DNA from: Alkalihalobacillus pseudalcaliphilus
GTDB lineage: Bacteria > Bacillota > Bacilli > Bacillales > Bacillaceae_D
Assembly (NCBI RefSeq): GCF_028610675.1
Contig: NZ_JAQQWS010000011.1
Location: 1 to 64,000 of the forward strand
Direction of reading: 5' to 3'
DNA: 64,000 nt
The notes beneath the pieces were generated by a model. It was not told the origin of the DNA. It did no database searches and saw only the letters and a program-made list of their open reading frames with translations. The position numbers and the translations under genes are program-made. Below, piece by piece: positions 53,199 through 62,013 of the stretch (positions are counted from its first letter, which is position 1; each line of letters starts with the position of its first letter).

Positions 53199-53237
53199 AA
53201 GGCCAGAGTACCTGCACTTAGGATTCTGGCCTTTTCA
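53199..53237 (+). terminator. Terminator of yutG
   Basis: AAGGCCAGA and TCTGGCCTT arms, 17-base loop, TT-rich end. Confidence 0.78.
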
Positions 53238-53243
53238 TTTTAT

Positions 53244-54014
53244 TTATGATTTGAAGTTCCAATCGGCTAAACTAGCGAGAGTAAATGTTGGTTGCTGCTC
53301 TTTCTTAGCTAATTGCTCAAACGAGGTTACTCCTGTATGAACACATAGAGTATCAATCCCAGCCTGGATACCAGCTAATATATCGGTATCATAATTATCA
53401 CCAATCATCAATGTCTCTTCTTTAGGCAAATCTAATACCTCTAATGCCTGTTCTACAATTATTTTTTCTGGTTTACCAATAAAAATAGGCTGTACGCCTG
53501 TCGATACGGCAACGACAGAAACAATTGAACCACAGCCTGGCATTAAACCACGCTCAGTCGGCAACGCAACATCACCATTCGTTGCAATAAATATTGCACC
53601 TTTACGAACTTCTAACGTTGCTAAAGCAAGCTTTTCATAGGTTATCTCTCGGTCTAGTCCCATGACAACAAAATCGGCATCCGATTGAACAAGTTGGTGT
53701 CCTTCTTCTTGAAGTGCTTGTCTTAGTCCTTTTTCACCGATTACATGGATTTTCGCCTTTTTTTGTCGTTCTGTAACATAACGAGCGGTCGCCATACTCG
53801 TTGTAAAGATATGATTGGTTGTAGCCGGAATATCCATTGATTGTAATAATGCCGCAACATGCTCCGGTGGTTTTGTGGAATTATTCGTCACAAATAAATA
53901 GGATAATCCTCGCTTCTCCAGTTCCTTTACAAATTGAACAGCTTCGTCGATTTTCTCATTCCCTCGGTAAACCGTTCCGTCTAAGTCTATTAAAAACCCT
54001 TTGTATTGTTTCAT
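53244..54014 (-). CDS. yutF: HAD-IIA family phosphatase (YutF)
   Basis: A 256-residue HAD hydrolase of the NagD/YutF type. Motif I FLIDLDGTVYRG with nucleophile D8 region, motif II FVTNNST, the capping domain with LDREITYEKLALA and ATNGD, and motif IV MIGDNYDTDILAG. Such enzymes dephosphorylate small sugar or nucleotide phosphates. Start ATG 54014 behind AAAAAGGAG. Confidence 0.92.
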   Translation of the reverse strand: MKQYKGFLIDLDGTVYRGNEKIDEAVQFVKELEKRGLSYLFVTNNSTKPPEHVAALLQSMDIPATTNHIFTTSMATARYVTERQKKAKIHVIGEKGLRQALQEEGHQLVQSDADFVVMGLDREITYEKLALATLEVRKGAIFIATNGDVALPTERGLMPGCGSIVSVVAVSTGVQPIFIGKPEKIIVEQALEVLDLPKEETLMIGDNYDTDILAGIQAGIDTLCVHTGVTSFEQLAKKEQQPTFTLASLADWNFKS

Positions 54015-54032
54015 TTGTTTCTCCTTTTTCAT

Positions 54033-54122
54033 ATGAAAGTTAGCGCGAACATGGAGCGTTACTCGTCGCTACAGAAATGCTCGATCCGCGTCCTGTAAAA
54101 GATAACTTTCATCCTTGTTGGT
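54033..54122 (-). repeat. Inverted-repeat-bounded copy 3 of the GC-rich element
   Basis: A 90-bp unit bounded by ATGAAAGTTA (54033-54042) and TAACTTTCAT (54113-54122), perfect 10-bp ends. The inside, read on the minus strand (CAGGACGCGGATCGAGCATT, CTGTAGCGACGAGTAACGCT, CCATGTTCGCGCTAAC), matches the right half of 21715-21868. A box of the GTTGGTGG type (54115-54160) follows directly. Confidence 0.7.
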
Positions 54123-54174
54123 GGGGGAGCTGGTTTTGGCTTCACCATGCGTGTATAAACGGTAAGCAAAGCTC

Positions 54175-54210
54175 AAAAAGACCATAAGTTTCGTTAACCT
54201 ATGGCCTTTT
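54175..54210 (-). terminator. Terminator of the SufR-like gene
   Basis: AAAAGGCCATAGG-TT pairs with AA-CTTATGGTCTTTTT on the minus strand, with a small loop and T-run. Confidence 0.75.
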
Positions 54211-54273
54211 CAGTATCAAGCTTCGCGAATAATATCATTACGCCCGTATGTCCATGCTTGTTTATTCGTCTAA

Positions 54274-54903
54274 TCATGCGTTTTTTATTGTGTATACACA
54301 AGCAGCATGATTGTCCTTTGCTGCACATGTTTCTCTGACGACATGATCAGTATTTAATAAATTCTTAAATAGCTTCTTCTCACAAGAGCATGCAATGTGG
54401 TAATCCTTCGCCACCTTTGCAATCGGACAATTATACTCTATAAAACGGTAGTCTCCATCCGCGGCTTGTTCCCATTCAACCATGTAGCCATTTTCATCTT
54501 GAATTTTGGCTAAAGCGGCAATTCTCTCTTCCAAACTTCCTTGAACAATTTCTTTATATTTATCTTCTAAGCGTTCTCTCCGCTTTTCAAAAAGCTCTTC
54601 AATGACTTGATTGCCGTTTAGAGATTCAAGGTCTTTTAAGAATTCTAATGATAAAGCTCCATAATTACGTGGGAAGCTTTCCTCTCCACTCTCTGTTAAA
54701 TAATACTTATAACTAGGTCGGCCCATTGATTGTTTCTCAAGTCTAGCTTGAATTAATCCTTCCGTCTCTAGCCCTTGCAAATGTCGCCTGACAGCCATTT
54801 CTGTTATTCCTAACTCATTGGCAATATCAGACACCGTACGCTCTTTATGTCTCTTGATGAGTGATAAAATAACCTGACGTGTCGAACGTGTTTGCTTACC
54901 CAT
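54274..54903 (-). CDS. DeoR/ArsR-like regulator with C-terminal cysteine cluster (SufR-like)
   Basis: A 209-residue regulator. Residues 1-75 are a winged helix (VSDIANELGITEMAVRRHLQGLETEGLI) followed by the RLEKQSMGRPSYKYYLTESG wing typical of SufR-type proteins. The C-terminal part holds five to six cysteines: CPIAKVAKDYHIACSC, with Cys-x12-Cys spacing, then RETCAAKDNHAAC. In SufR such cysteines bind an Fe-S cluster and repress Fe-S assembly genes. Start ATG 54903 behind AAGGTGGTGAT. The target could be the Fe-S genes elsewhere; suf is not in this window. Confidence 0.78.
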   Translation of the reverse strand: MGKQTRSTRQVILSLIKRHKERTVSDIANELGITEMAVRRHLQGLETEGLIQARLEKQSMGRPSYKYYLTESGEESFPRNYGALSLEFLKDLESLNGNQVIEELFEKRRERLEDKYKEIVQGSLEERIAALAKIQDENGYMVEWEQAADGDYRFIEYNCPIAKVAKDYHIACSCEKKLFKNLLNTDHVVRETCAAKDNHAACVYTIKNA

Positions 54904-54976
54904 GGCCATCACCACCTTTATCCTTATTGTATGCGATGTAGGGATTTTTGCAAAGGTTTTGCTCGTTTCCTTCTTT

Positions 54977-55426
54977 TTACTCTTGAGGCAAAAAGGCAGA
55001 AACAGGACCTAATTCTTCCACCAAATACCTTCGAATCTGTTGTGGAAATCCTGAAATAGACGCAAAAGATTTACGATATTGATTCCAAATAGGTTGATGA
55101 TCAATTTCTATAAAGGCTTGGACTAAAGGCTTTCTTAATAGGATTAAAGCTTTTAATGAGAGGCCATCCGACTCTTCCATCACTTTTTCGTCCACTAAAA
55201 TATCAATAATATCTTCATAACTACCTGGATCTCTCATAATAAAACCATCAATCATACTGTTACCCACATCAATAATCGATTCAATTAATAAATAATTGAC
55301 CCTTTCTAAGGCCAACTTCTCATACGTATTAAATGTATGAAGTTCTCGCTCAGTTGGAAACGTTTTTAAAAGCTCTTCAATAAAATGTAACGTCTTTTCA
55401 ATTTTTTCACGATTAACGAAATACAT
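54977..55426 (-). CDS. yutE: YutE, DUF86/HepT-like protein
   Basis: A 149-residue helical protein, MYFVNREKIEKTLHFIEELL ... LIESIIDVGNSMIDGFIMRDPGSYEDIIDILVDEKV ... GPVSAFLPQE, nearly collinear with B. subtilis YutE. DUF86 proteins include HepT-type HEPN toxins with an Rx4-6H motif and nucleotidyltransferase antitoxins; that motif is absent here and no MNT partner is adjacent, so a toxin role is doubtful. Start ATG 55426 behind AAGGTGATAAGG. Confidence 0.85.
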   Translation of the reverse strand: MYFVNREKIEKTLHFIEELLKTFPTERELHTFNTYEKLALERVNYLLIESIIDVGNSMIDGFIMRDPGSYEDIIDILVDEKVMEESDGLSLKALILLRKPLVQAFIEIDHQPIWNQYRKSFASISGFPQQIRRYLVEELGPVSAFLPQE

Positions 55427-55531
55427 CCTTATCACCTTGTTTCTCAGATTTATGGGTTTAAGAACTTACATAATGAATAACTGGATAAAAAGAAAAAAGA
55501 ATGCTCACTCTAAAGCGTAGGAGGTGCTACA

Positions 55532-55786
55532 ATGTTTTTCAATCAAGATGAACCAAAAGATTTCGACAATGTAGAAGAAGCAAAAGAAACCATTCTACCC
55601 GAGGATTTACCAGAAGGAGCTTACGGTTCTCCTTTTAAAAAAGATGAGACTGTAACAGGTAAAAGCTCACCATGGGAAGAAGGCCAGCATGCGAATAGTG
55701 CCTTTACGTATGAAAACAAACAGCTTCATCGTAACCACCAACGATTAGATCCTAGTAGTCACCCGACCCACCAAGAAAAAAAATAA
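55532..55786 (+). CDS. Small hydrophilic cytosolic protein, unknown function
   Basis: An 84-residue acidic, probably unstructured protein (FNQDEPKDFDNVEEAKETILPEDLPEGAYGSP ... SPWEEGQHANSAFTYENKQLHR ... DPSSHPTHQEKK). Similar short proteins are common in Bacillus, with no function known. ATG start behind GTAGGAGGTG. Divergent from yutE, with its own terminator. Confidence 0.7.
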   Translation: MFFNQDEPKDFDNVEEAKETILPEDLPEGAYGSPFKKDETVTGKSSPWEEGQHANSAFTYENKQLHRNHQRLDPSSHPTHQEKK

Positions 55787-55790
55787 TAAA

Positions 55791-55822
55791 AATCCCTAAG
55801 GCACTCATGTCTTAGGGATTCC
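55791..55822 (+). terminator. Terminator of the small hydrophilic protein gene
   Basis: AATCCCTAAG and CTTAGGGATT, perfect 10-bp arms with a 10-base loop; little T-run on either strand. Confidence 0.7.
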
Positions 55823-55875
55823 TCATATGTTCAACTGTTCAAGGCTCACATTCACGACTATAGAGCTTTGTGTGG

Positions 55876-56151
55876 TCATCCCTTGACTCTTTTTAATACA
55901 AAATAGGCACAGCCAAAGTTACAATATTCATATAAATAATCATCCAATGTACTGATTTTAGTATCAAACGTGGATTTCTTATGCTTATCGTCAAAAAAAC
56001 CACGTAACCGAAGCTGATTATAGCCCCAATCCCCGACAATATAGTCGTACTTATTTAATACCTCACTATACCGTTCTTTAAAGGCCTCTTCATTCCAGCC
56101 ATCTTTCACATCTTCAATCAGTTCAAATTGCATTGATTGAAGTCGGACCAT
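55876..56151 (-). CDS. yutD: YutD family protein (DUF1027)
   Basis: A 91-residue soluble protein with FELIEDVKDGWNEEAFKERYSEVLNKYDYIVGDWGYNQLRLRGFF and the Cys-containing end DYLYEYCNFGCAYFVLKRVKG, as in B. subtilis YutD. Function unknown. Start ATG behind GAGGTGATGG. Follows lipA in the same direction. Confidence 0.9.
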   Translation of the reverse strand: MVRLQSMQFELIEDVKDGWNEEAFKERYSEVLNKYDYIVGDWGYNQLRLRGFFDDKHKKSTFDTKISTLDDYLYEYCNFGCAYFVLKRVKG

Positions 56152-56267
56152 AATCCATCACCTCACTTATTCCTACTCTATATTGTACCATATCTAAGCG
56201 ATTTCACCTATAAGCTTTCCGATATTACCATTTCAAACCTACTGAGCCCCCGTCATTTCCTCGAAAA

Positions 56268-56307
56268 GAAAAAGGAATAGAGGAGCAACCTCTTATTCCT
56301 TTTTTCT
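56268..56307 (-). terminator. Terminator of lipA
   Basis: AAAAAGGAATA and TATTCCTTTTT arms with inner AGAGG/CCTCT pairs; T-run on the minus strand. Confidence 0.85.
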
Positions 56308-57231
56308 TTAACCTTTAGTTAGCGTTTCTTCTTGTGCCTTCTTTGCTTCACTTCGAACTTGTGCTTCATTCACTTGTTCGTCCGCATGGTAAGATGAACG
56401 TACTAATGGACCTGCTTCACAGTGGCTAAACCCTTTACTTAAAGCAATTTCTTTTAACTCTGCAAATTCATCTGGATGATAATATTTAACAACCTTTAAA
56501 TGTTTTTTAGTCGGTTGTAAATATTGTCCAATAGTCACGATATCAACATCGTGAGCACGTAAATCATCTAGCGTTTCAATAATTTCTTCCTTTGTTTCAC
56601 CTAAACCAATCATAATCGATGACTTTGTCGGAATATCTGCGTGCATTTCCTTAGCACGACGTAAAAATTCTAACGTACGGTCATACTTTGCTCTCGCACG
56701 AACCCTTGGTGTTAAACGACGGACAGTTTCAATATTATGATTCATAATATTGGGCCTTGCATTCATTAATGTTTCTAGACTCTCACGATTGCCTAACATA
56801 TCTGAAGGTAATACTTCAATCGTACAGAAAGGATTTCTTCTGCGGACTGCACGAACGGTTTCTGCAAATACCCCAGCACCACCGTCTTTCAAATCATCGC
56901 GAGCAACTGCTGTAATAACAACATGCTTTAATCCCATTTGTTCAACTGATTCGGCCACACGTTCTGGTTCTTGTAGATCTAATTCATTCGGCAGACCCGT
57001 TTTAACCGCACAGAAACGACAGGCACGGGTACATACATCCCCTAAAATCATAAATGTAGCCGTCTTACGAACTGCCCAACATTCATGAATATTAGGACAT
57101 CTAGCTTCCTCACAAACCGTATGTAATTTCTTTTCACGCATCATTTTCTTTAGACCCGTGTAAGATTCATTCGTATTTAGTTTGATTTTTAACCATTCTG
57201 GTTTACGGATATGTTCTTCTTTTTTCGCCAA
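56308..57231 (-). CDS. lipA: Lipoyl synthase
   Basis: A 307-residue radical SAM enzyme that inserts two sulfur atoms into protein-bound octanoyl groups. Both [4Fe-4S] sites are visible: auxiliary C40, C45, C51 (CEEARCPNIHEC) and radical SAM C67, C71, C74 (CTRACRFC), plus the C-terminal RSSYHADE serine. Start is TTG at 57231 (MAKKEEHIRKPEWLK) behind GGTGAGTAAGG. B. subtilis yutB holds the same place. Confidence 0.96.
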   Translation of the reverse strand: MAKKEEHIRKPEWLKIKLNTNESYTGLKKMMREKKLHTVCEEARCPNIHECWAVRKTATFMILGDVCTRACRFCAVKTGLPNELDLQEPERVAESVEQMGLKHVVITAVARDDLKDGGAGVFAETVRAVRRRNPFCTIEVLPSDMLGNRESLETLMNARPNIMNHNIETVRRLTPRVRARAKYDRTLEFLRRAKEMHADIPTKSSIMIGLGETKEEIIETLDDLRAHDVDIVTIGQYLQPTKKHLKVVKYYHPDEFAELKEIALSKGFSHCEAGPLVRSSYHADEQVNEAQVRSEAKKAQEETLTKG

Positions 57232-57446
57232 CCTTACTCACCATCCACTATAAATTTCTGGATAAAGTAAAATTCTTGATACTTTTTCCAACATTTTCAC
57301 TCTTTATATACTTTATCATGAATGTCCTCAAACAACCAACCGCTTTATCTTAAATTTACCATTGATTCACATCCATTTTTTTAGGATTTCGTTACATACT
57401 AAAAGGTGAGTTCAACGTTACATTAATTTAGAAAGGAGACCAGCTT

Positions 57447-58454
57447 ATGAGGAAATTCCTGCCCTCTCTTATTATCACCCTTCTTACATGTCTATGGATA
57501 GCATCAAATGGCCAGGCGGCTGAACAAGAATTAACACTAGAAGAAAGAAATTTAGAGCGCCTTCACTTATATCAAAAAATAGAAGCGTTAACTAATATCC
57601 CTTGGTATTATATCGCCGCAGTAGATACGTATGAGCGCGGTGTAAGGAGAGCTCTAAGAGACCGACCACGTGAGGAAGGCTTTATTTCTATCTTTTATTC
57701 ACCGAACCAATGGGCTGGTCCATTAAACCCTAACCTAGATGATCAAGACCCTTTATCAATCAGTATGTTTGGCGGAATTGGTCTAGATGGTAACGGCGAT
57801 GGAATTGCTGATCGAATGAATGATGAAGATATATTATATACGTTCGCAAACCATTTAGAGCAATATGGATTTAGCTCAGAGGACTTCCGAATTGCCTTAT
57901 GGGACTATTATCAACGAGAACAATCGGTCACCATCATTTCTGGCCATGCCCGCCTTTATGAGAAATATGGACATTTAGATCTTCACGATCATGCTTTTCC
58001 GCTTCCTCTCCGCTCCAACTATAGCTATCGGAGTACATGGGGAGATAGACGCGGTTGGGGCGGTCGTCGAATTCATGAAGGTACCGATATTTTTGCAGGC
58101 TATCAAGTTCCCGTTCGCTCCACAGCATTCGGTATCGTAGAGATAAAAGGTTGGAATATTTATGGCGGCTGGCGCGTTGGAATTCGCGACTTAGATAATA
58201 TCTATCATTATTACGCCCACTTAAGCGGGTTCGAAAAAGGAATTGAAGAAGGTGCTATCGTAGAACCTGGACAAATAATCGGTTATGTTGGAAGCTCTGG
58301 TTATGGAAAACCAGGCACACAAGGTAAATTCCCACCACATTTACATTATGGCATGTATCGAGATAATGGTTTTATTGAATGGTCATTTGATCCTTTCCCG
58401 TCATTAAAAAATTGGGAGCGACAAGGTTTTCAAAAACTTCGCTCTGGAAATTAA
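57447..58454 (+). CDS. yunA: Secreted M23 metallopeptidase, YunA/LytH type
   Basis: A 335-residue protein with a signal peptide (cleavage near NGQAA, residue 25), an N-terminal helical region (about 30-185) and a C-terminal M23 domain (about 190-325). Zinc ligands are H and D in GGRRIHEGTDIFAGYQVPV and H-x-H in PPHLHYGMY. B. subtilis LytH (YunA) is an L-Ala-D-Glu endopeptidase that matures spore cortex peptidoglycan. Monocistronic; ATG start behind AAAGGAG. Confidence 0.9.
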   Translation: MRKFLPSLIITLLTCLWIASNGQAAEQELTLEERNLERLHLYQKIEALTNIPWYYIAAVDTYERGVRRALRDRPREEGFISIFYSPNQWAGPLNPNLDDQDPLSISMFGGIGLDGNGDGIADRMNDEDILYTFANHLEQYGFSSEDFRIALWDYYQREQSVTIISGHARLYEKYGHLDLHDHAFPLPLRSNYSYRSTWGDRRGWGGRRIHEGTDIFAGYQVPVRSTAFGIVEIKGWNIYGGWRVGIRDLDNIYHYYAHLSGFEKGIEEGAIVEPGQIIGYVGSSGYGKPGTQGKFPPHLHYGMYRDNGFIEWSFDPFPSLKNWERQGFQKLRSGN

Positions 58455-58459
58455 ATAAT

Positions 58460-58491
58460 CAAGGCCTCAAGCATATATACTTGAGACCTTG
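58460..58491. terminator. Shared terminator between yunA and the MetS-type gene
   Basis: CAAGGCCTCAAG and CTTGAGACCTTG arms (one mismatch) between convergent genes. Confidence 0.75.
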
Positions 58492-58498
58492 TTATTGT

Positions 58499-58615
58499 TT
58501 ATATGGCTTTATTCTTCTTTTTAGTGGCCTTTACCGCATTCCAAATACTTAAAGCCATTCCTCCCCAAAGGAGAACCATACTAATAATCATTAAAGTAAT
58601 CGCACTTCCACTCAT
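58499..58615 (-). CDS. MetS-type small subunit of an NSS transporter
   Basis: A 38-residue protein, one helix (ITLMIISMVLLWGGMALSIW) plus a KKKNK tail, matching the small MetS/NSS partner of the Na+-dependent methionine-alanine importer MetP of Corynebacterium. Start ATG 58615 directly follows the NSS gene stop, and AAGGAGG inside the end of that gene serves as ribosome site. Easily missed because of its size. Confidence 0.85.
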   Translation of the reverse strand: MSGSAITLMIISMVLLWGGMALSIWNAVKATKKKNKAI

Positions 58616-58616
58616 A

Positions 58617-60140
58617 TTATTTAGCCTCCTTTTCAAGCTCTTTTGAATCGGTTTCGGCTTCTATGATATTTTTTTTCCATTTGATTAGTGATAATAAGAA
58701 ACCAAGTATAAGCACTCCGACCGCCGCAGCTATTCCCGTTGAAAGAAGGAACCCAGTAGATAAGCCTTCATAATTTTCTTGAATGTTCTGCATAACATTT
58801 AGTACAAACATATACCCTAACACGATTGGTGTAATAATTCCTAAACACACTTTCCACCACCAACCAATACGCATATCTGATACACCATTTGCATGTTCTT
58901 GGAATTCTGGTAGCTTTCTTAAGAACCAAGACACCAAGATTACCGAGACTAAGCCTGCAAAAGCAATACCGAATTGATTAATGAAGTAATCGACCGCATC
59001 TAAAATATACAGTCCTGAATGTGTCGCATATATCAAGGATACGAGTGCAGAAAGGCCTCCACCAAAGAGCACTGCTTTTGTTCGTGATACTTGGAATTTA
59101 TCTTGAATCCCAGAAATATACGTTTCGATAATTGATATTAATGATGTTATCCCAGCCATAACGAGTGAACCAAAGAATAAGACGCCAAAGAGTCCATTCA
59201 TTCCAGGGAAACTATTAATAATTTGCGGGAAGACAACAAAGGCTAAACCAATACCTCCTGCTGCTACCTCATTCACACCTACACCTTGCTGGAAGGCCAT
59301 AAAACCAATCGCAGCAAATACTCCAATACCTGCTAATAATTCAAACCCTGAGTTTGTAAAGCCAGTTATAAATGCATTATTATTAATATCTGATTTTCTT
59401 GATAAATAACTCGAGTACGTTATCATAATAGCAAAACCAACCGATAGACTAAAGAAAATATGACCATAGGCAGCTAACCAAACACTTGGGTTTCTCATCG
59501 CCTCCCAGTCAGGACGGAAAAATTGCTCTAAACCTAAAGCAGCACCTTCCAGAGTAACAGCCCGAATCACTAGAATTAAGAACATTACAAATAATACAGG
59601 AATAAAAATCCGGTTGGCTAGTTCAATACCTCTTCTTATACCTCTAAACATAATAACTAATGTTACTGCCCATACGAGCACTAATGGTATAAGTACGTTT
59701 GGGACAAAGCCACCCAGCTGTCCAGGCACATCTGCAACATGTAAGTAAGAGCCAAATAAGAAGCCTTCCGTATCAGCTCCCCAACTTTGATTAATGGAGA
59801 AATACGTATAAGCAATCGCCCATGCAATAATCACTGCATAGAAGGTAGATATCACAAAGGATATACTAACTTGCCACCAGCCCAACCATTCCGTTTTCCG
59901 GTTCATTCTTGCATACGATAATGGTGCTGAACCGCGGTACTTGTGCCCGATCGTAAACTCCATGATTAATAAAGGTATACCTGCTGTTAAAAGTGCAAAT
60001 AAATAAGGAATGAAAAAAGCTCCTCCACCATTCTCATACGCCACATAAGGAAAACGCCAAATATTTCCTAATCCAACCGCAGAGCCAATTGCAGCCATAA
60101 TAAAACCAGCTCTCGTACCCCATTGTTCTCTACCTGCCAT
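58617..60140 (-). CDS. Sodium-dependent NSS (SNF) family amino-acid transporter
   Basis: A 507-residue carrier of the neurotransmitter:sodium symporter family with 12 helices. Motifs REQWGTRAGFIMAAIGSAVGLGNIWRFPYVAYENGGGAFF (TM1, Na+ and substrate site), FSLSVGFAIMITYSSYL (TM6-7 region) and SLISIIETYISGIQD. Adjacent MetS-type subunit suggests methionine or alanine uptake. The frame continues to 60221, but GGAGAGG before ATG 60140 and the family start MAGREQW settle it. Confidence 0.93.
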   Translation of the reverse strand: MAGREQWGTRAGFIMAAIGSAVGLGNIWRFPYVAYENGGGAFFIPYLFALLTAGIPLLIMEFTIGHKYRGSAPLSYARMNRKTEWLGWWQVSISFVISTFYAVIIAWAIAYTYFSINQSWGADTEGFLFGSYLHVADVPGQLGGFVPNVLIPLVLVWAVTLVIMFRGIRRGIELANRIFIPVLFVMFLILVIRAVTLEGAALGLEQFFRPDWEAMRNPSVWLAAYGHIFFSLSVGFAIMITYSSYLSRKSDINNNAFITGFTNSGFELLAGIGVFAAIGFMAFQQGVGVNEVAAGGIGLAFVVFPQIINSFPGMNGLFGVLFFGSLVMAGITSLISIIETYISGIQDKFQVSRTKAVLFGGGLSALVSLIYATHSGLYILDAVDYFINQFGIAFAGLVSVILVSWFLRKLPEFQEHANGVSDMRIGWWWKVCLGIITPIVLGYMFVLNVMQNIQENYEGLSTGFLLSTGIAAAVGVLILGFLLSLIKWKKNIIEAETDSKELEKEAK

Positions 60141-60366
60141 AAAACACCTCTCCATTTCTAGAAAAGATATAATAGAATATCGACCTATCTTTCCCGAATT
60201 ATCTGAAAATATAAATGGCACTTACTTTTTCTGTCTATTTTATGCAAGTCCATTTTAGTTTAGTCTTATTTTTCAGACTATTCAATATCTTATTATAATT
60301 ATTTAGTCGAAATTTGTCAAAAGAAATAAATACCAAAAATAGACCCATGACCGAAGTCACGATATA

Positions 60367-60404
60367 AAACAGACAGTTGAAATGAGATATTCAACTGTCT
60401 GTTT
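60367..60404 (-). terminator. Terminator of the NhaC-family gene
   Basis: AAACAGACAGTTGA and TCAACTGTCTGTTT, perfect 14-bp arms, 10-base loop. Confidence 0.85.
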
Positions 60405-60406
60405 CC

Positions 60407-61957
60407 TTATGCTTTTCTTAATTTTGTTAATTGATTTAATATCAATACAGTTAAGGCAAGTATACCAATGACGACACCAAGTGAAAGTAAAATATGTCCA
60501 GTAGCGCCTAAAACAATAAATCCAATTAACGCAATTCCAGCTGAGACAATCGCATATGGAAGCTGCGTCATAACGTGATCGATATGATGGCTTCCTGCTC
60601 CTGCTGCCGAAAGAATAGTTGTATCTGATATAGGTGAACTATGGTCTCCAAAAATAGCACCAGCTAAAACAGCTGCAAGCATTGGTAACATCAACGAAAT
60701 ATCTACCGCTGCTGCCATATCTCCTGCAATTGGTAATAATAAACCAAACGTTCCCCAAGAGGTTCCTGTTGATAATGCTGTGAATCCAGCAATCAAGAAA
60801 ATAATCGCCGGTAGAAGCATTGGCGGGATCGTACCATCAACTAAATCAGCTAAATATACACCCGTCTCAATTTCACTAATGATCTCTATAATTGTCCAAG
60901 CAAAGATAAGAATAAAAATCGCCGGCAGCATGGATTTAATTCCTGCCCCTAAAGTAGACATATATCCTGAGTTTTCCTTTTTGATAAGATTCGATAATAA
61001 AGCAAAACCAAAGCCAATAAGTCCTCCGATAATAAGAGACCCCGTAATATTTGCTTCACCAAAAATATCAATTAAAGAAGAGGATTGTACTTCGCCATAA
61101 CCAGTTACAATCATCGAAACAACTGTACCGATTACTAACCCTAAAATAGGGATGACTAAATCGTATACCTTCCCATTTTGATGACGCTCAATTTGACCAT
61201 CGGTTCCAGGCATTGCACCAGATTTAGGGTCAGCTAATTCACCTGTTTCTAGTGCACGTTTTTCATGTTTCCTCATTGGCCCAAAATCAATTTTAAATAC
61301 GGCTACAGCAATCATAAATAAAATCGCGATAAGTGCGTAGTAATTCATTGGAATAATTAGCATAAATGCTTCAAACGCCTGATATTGTGTTAAACCATGT
61401 GCTACAAGAATTCCACCAATGATGGAAATGATATATGCACCCCAGCTAGAAATAGGGGCGATTACACACATTGGAGCAGCCGTTGAATCAACCAAATAAG
61501 CTAGTTTAGCACGTGAAATCCGATACTTATCAGATACAGGTCTACTAATATTCCCGACCGTTAAACTATTAAAATAGTCATCGATAAAAATAATAAAACC
61601 TAAAAATATCGTAAATAATTGCGCACCGACACGCGTTTTGATTCTTTTCATCGCCCATTCAGCAAAGGCATAGCTTCCACCAGACTTCGTAATGAGAGCA
61701 GCCATCATTCCTAGCAATAATAAGAAAAGAATAATATAAAATTCCCAATCGTTAACCGCACCTTCTACATAAAATATCGAAGAAACGATTCCCCAAATTT
61801 GAGCTAAACTATCCACTGGATTAAAACCGTTTAGCATTAGTGCTCCTACAAGGATACTTACTCCAAGTGATATTAATACCTTTTTCGTTAATAAGACAAG
61901 AATTAACGCCAATAATGGTGGTACAAGTGACCACCCTGTGCCTATTACATCCATCAT
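60407..61957 (-). CDS. NhaC-family carrier under lysine riboswitch control
   Basis: A 516-residue, 12-13 helix transporter of the NhaC family (Na+/H+ antiporter superfamily), with FIIFIDDYFNSLTVGNISRPVSDKY, DSTAAPMCVIAPISSWGAYI, ALSTGTSWGTFGLLLPIAGD and FGDHSSPISDTTILSAAGAG. The leader carries a lysine riboswitch. Rodionov and colleagues (2003) assigned such NhaC-like proteins (LysW) as candidate lysine transporters. So lysine transport is the likely job rather than pH homeostasis. ATG ATG start behind GAGGAGG. Confidence 0.92.
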   Translation of the reverse strand: MMDVIGTGWSLVPPLLALILVLLTKKVLISLGVSILVGALMLNGFNPVDSLAQIWGIVSSIFYVEGAVNDWEFYIILFLLLLGMMAALITKSGGSYAFAEWAMKRIKTRVGAQLFTIFLGFIIFIDDYFNSLTVGNISRPVSDKYRISRAKLAYLVDSTAAPMCVIAPISSWGAYIISIIGGILVAHGLTQYQAFEAFMLIIPMNYYALIAILFMIAVAVFKIDFGPMRKHEKRALETGELADPKSGAMPGTDGQIERHQNGKVYDLVIPILGLVIGTVVSMIVTGYGEVQSSSLIDIFGEANITGSLIIGGLIGFGFALLSNLIKKENSGYMSTLGAGIKSMLPAIFILIFAWTIIEIISEIETGVYLADLVDGTIPPMLLPAIIFLIAGFTALSTGTSWGTFGLLLPIAGDMAAAVDISLMLPMLAAVLAGAIFGDHSSPISDTTILSAAGAGSHHIDHVMTQLPYAIVSAGIALIGFIVLGATGHILLSLGVVIGILALTVLILNQLTKLRKA

Positions 61958-62013
61958 ATTTCCTCCTCTTTGGCTCTTGTGAGCTTTTCTCTAACCTGAA
62001 GAAGAATGTTCCC

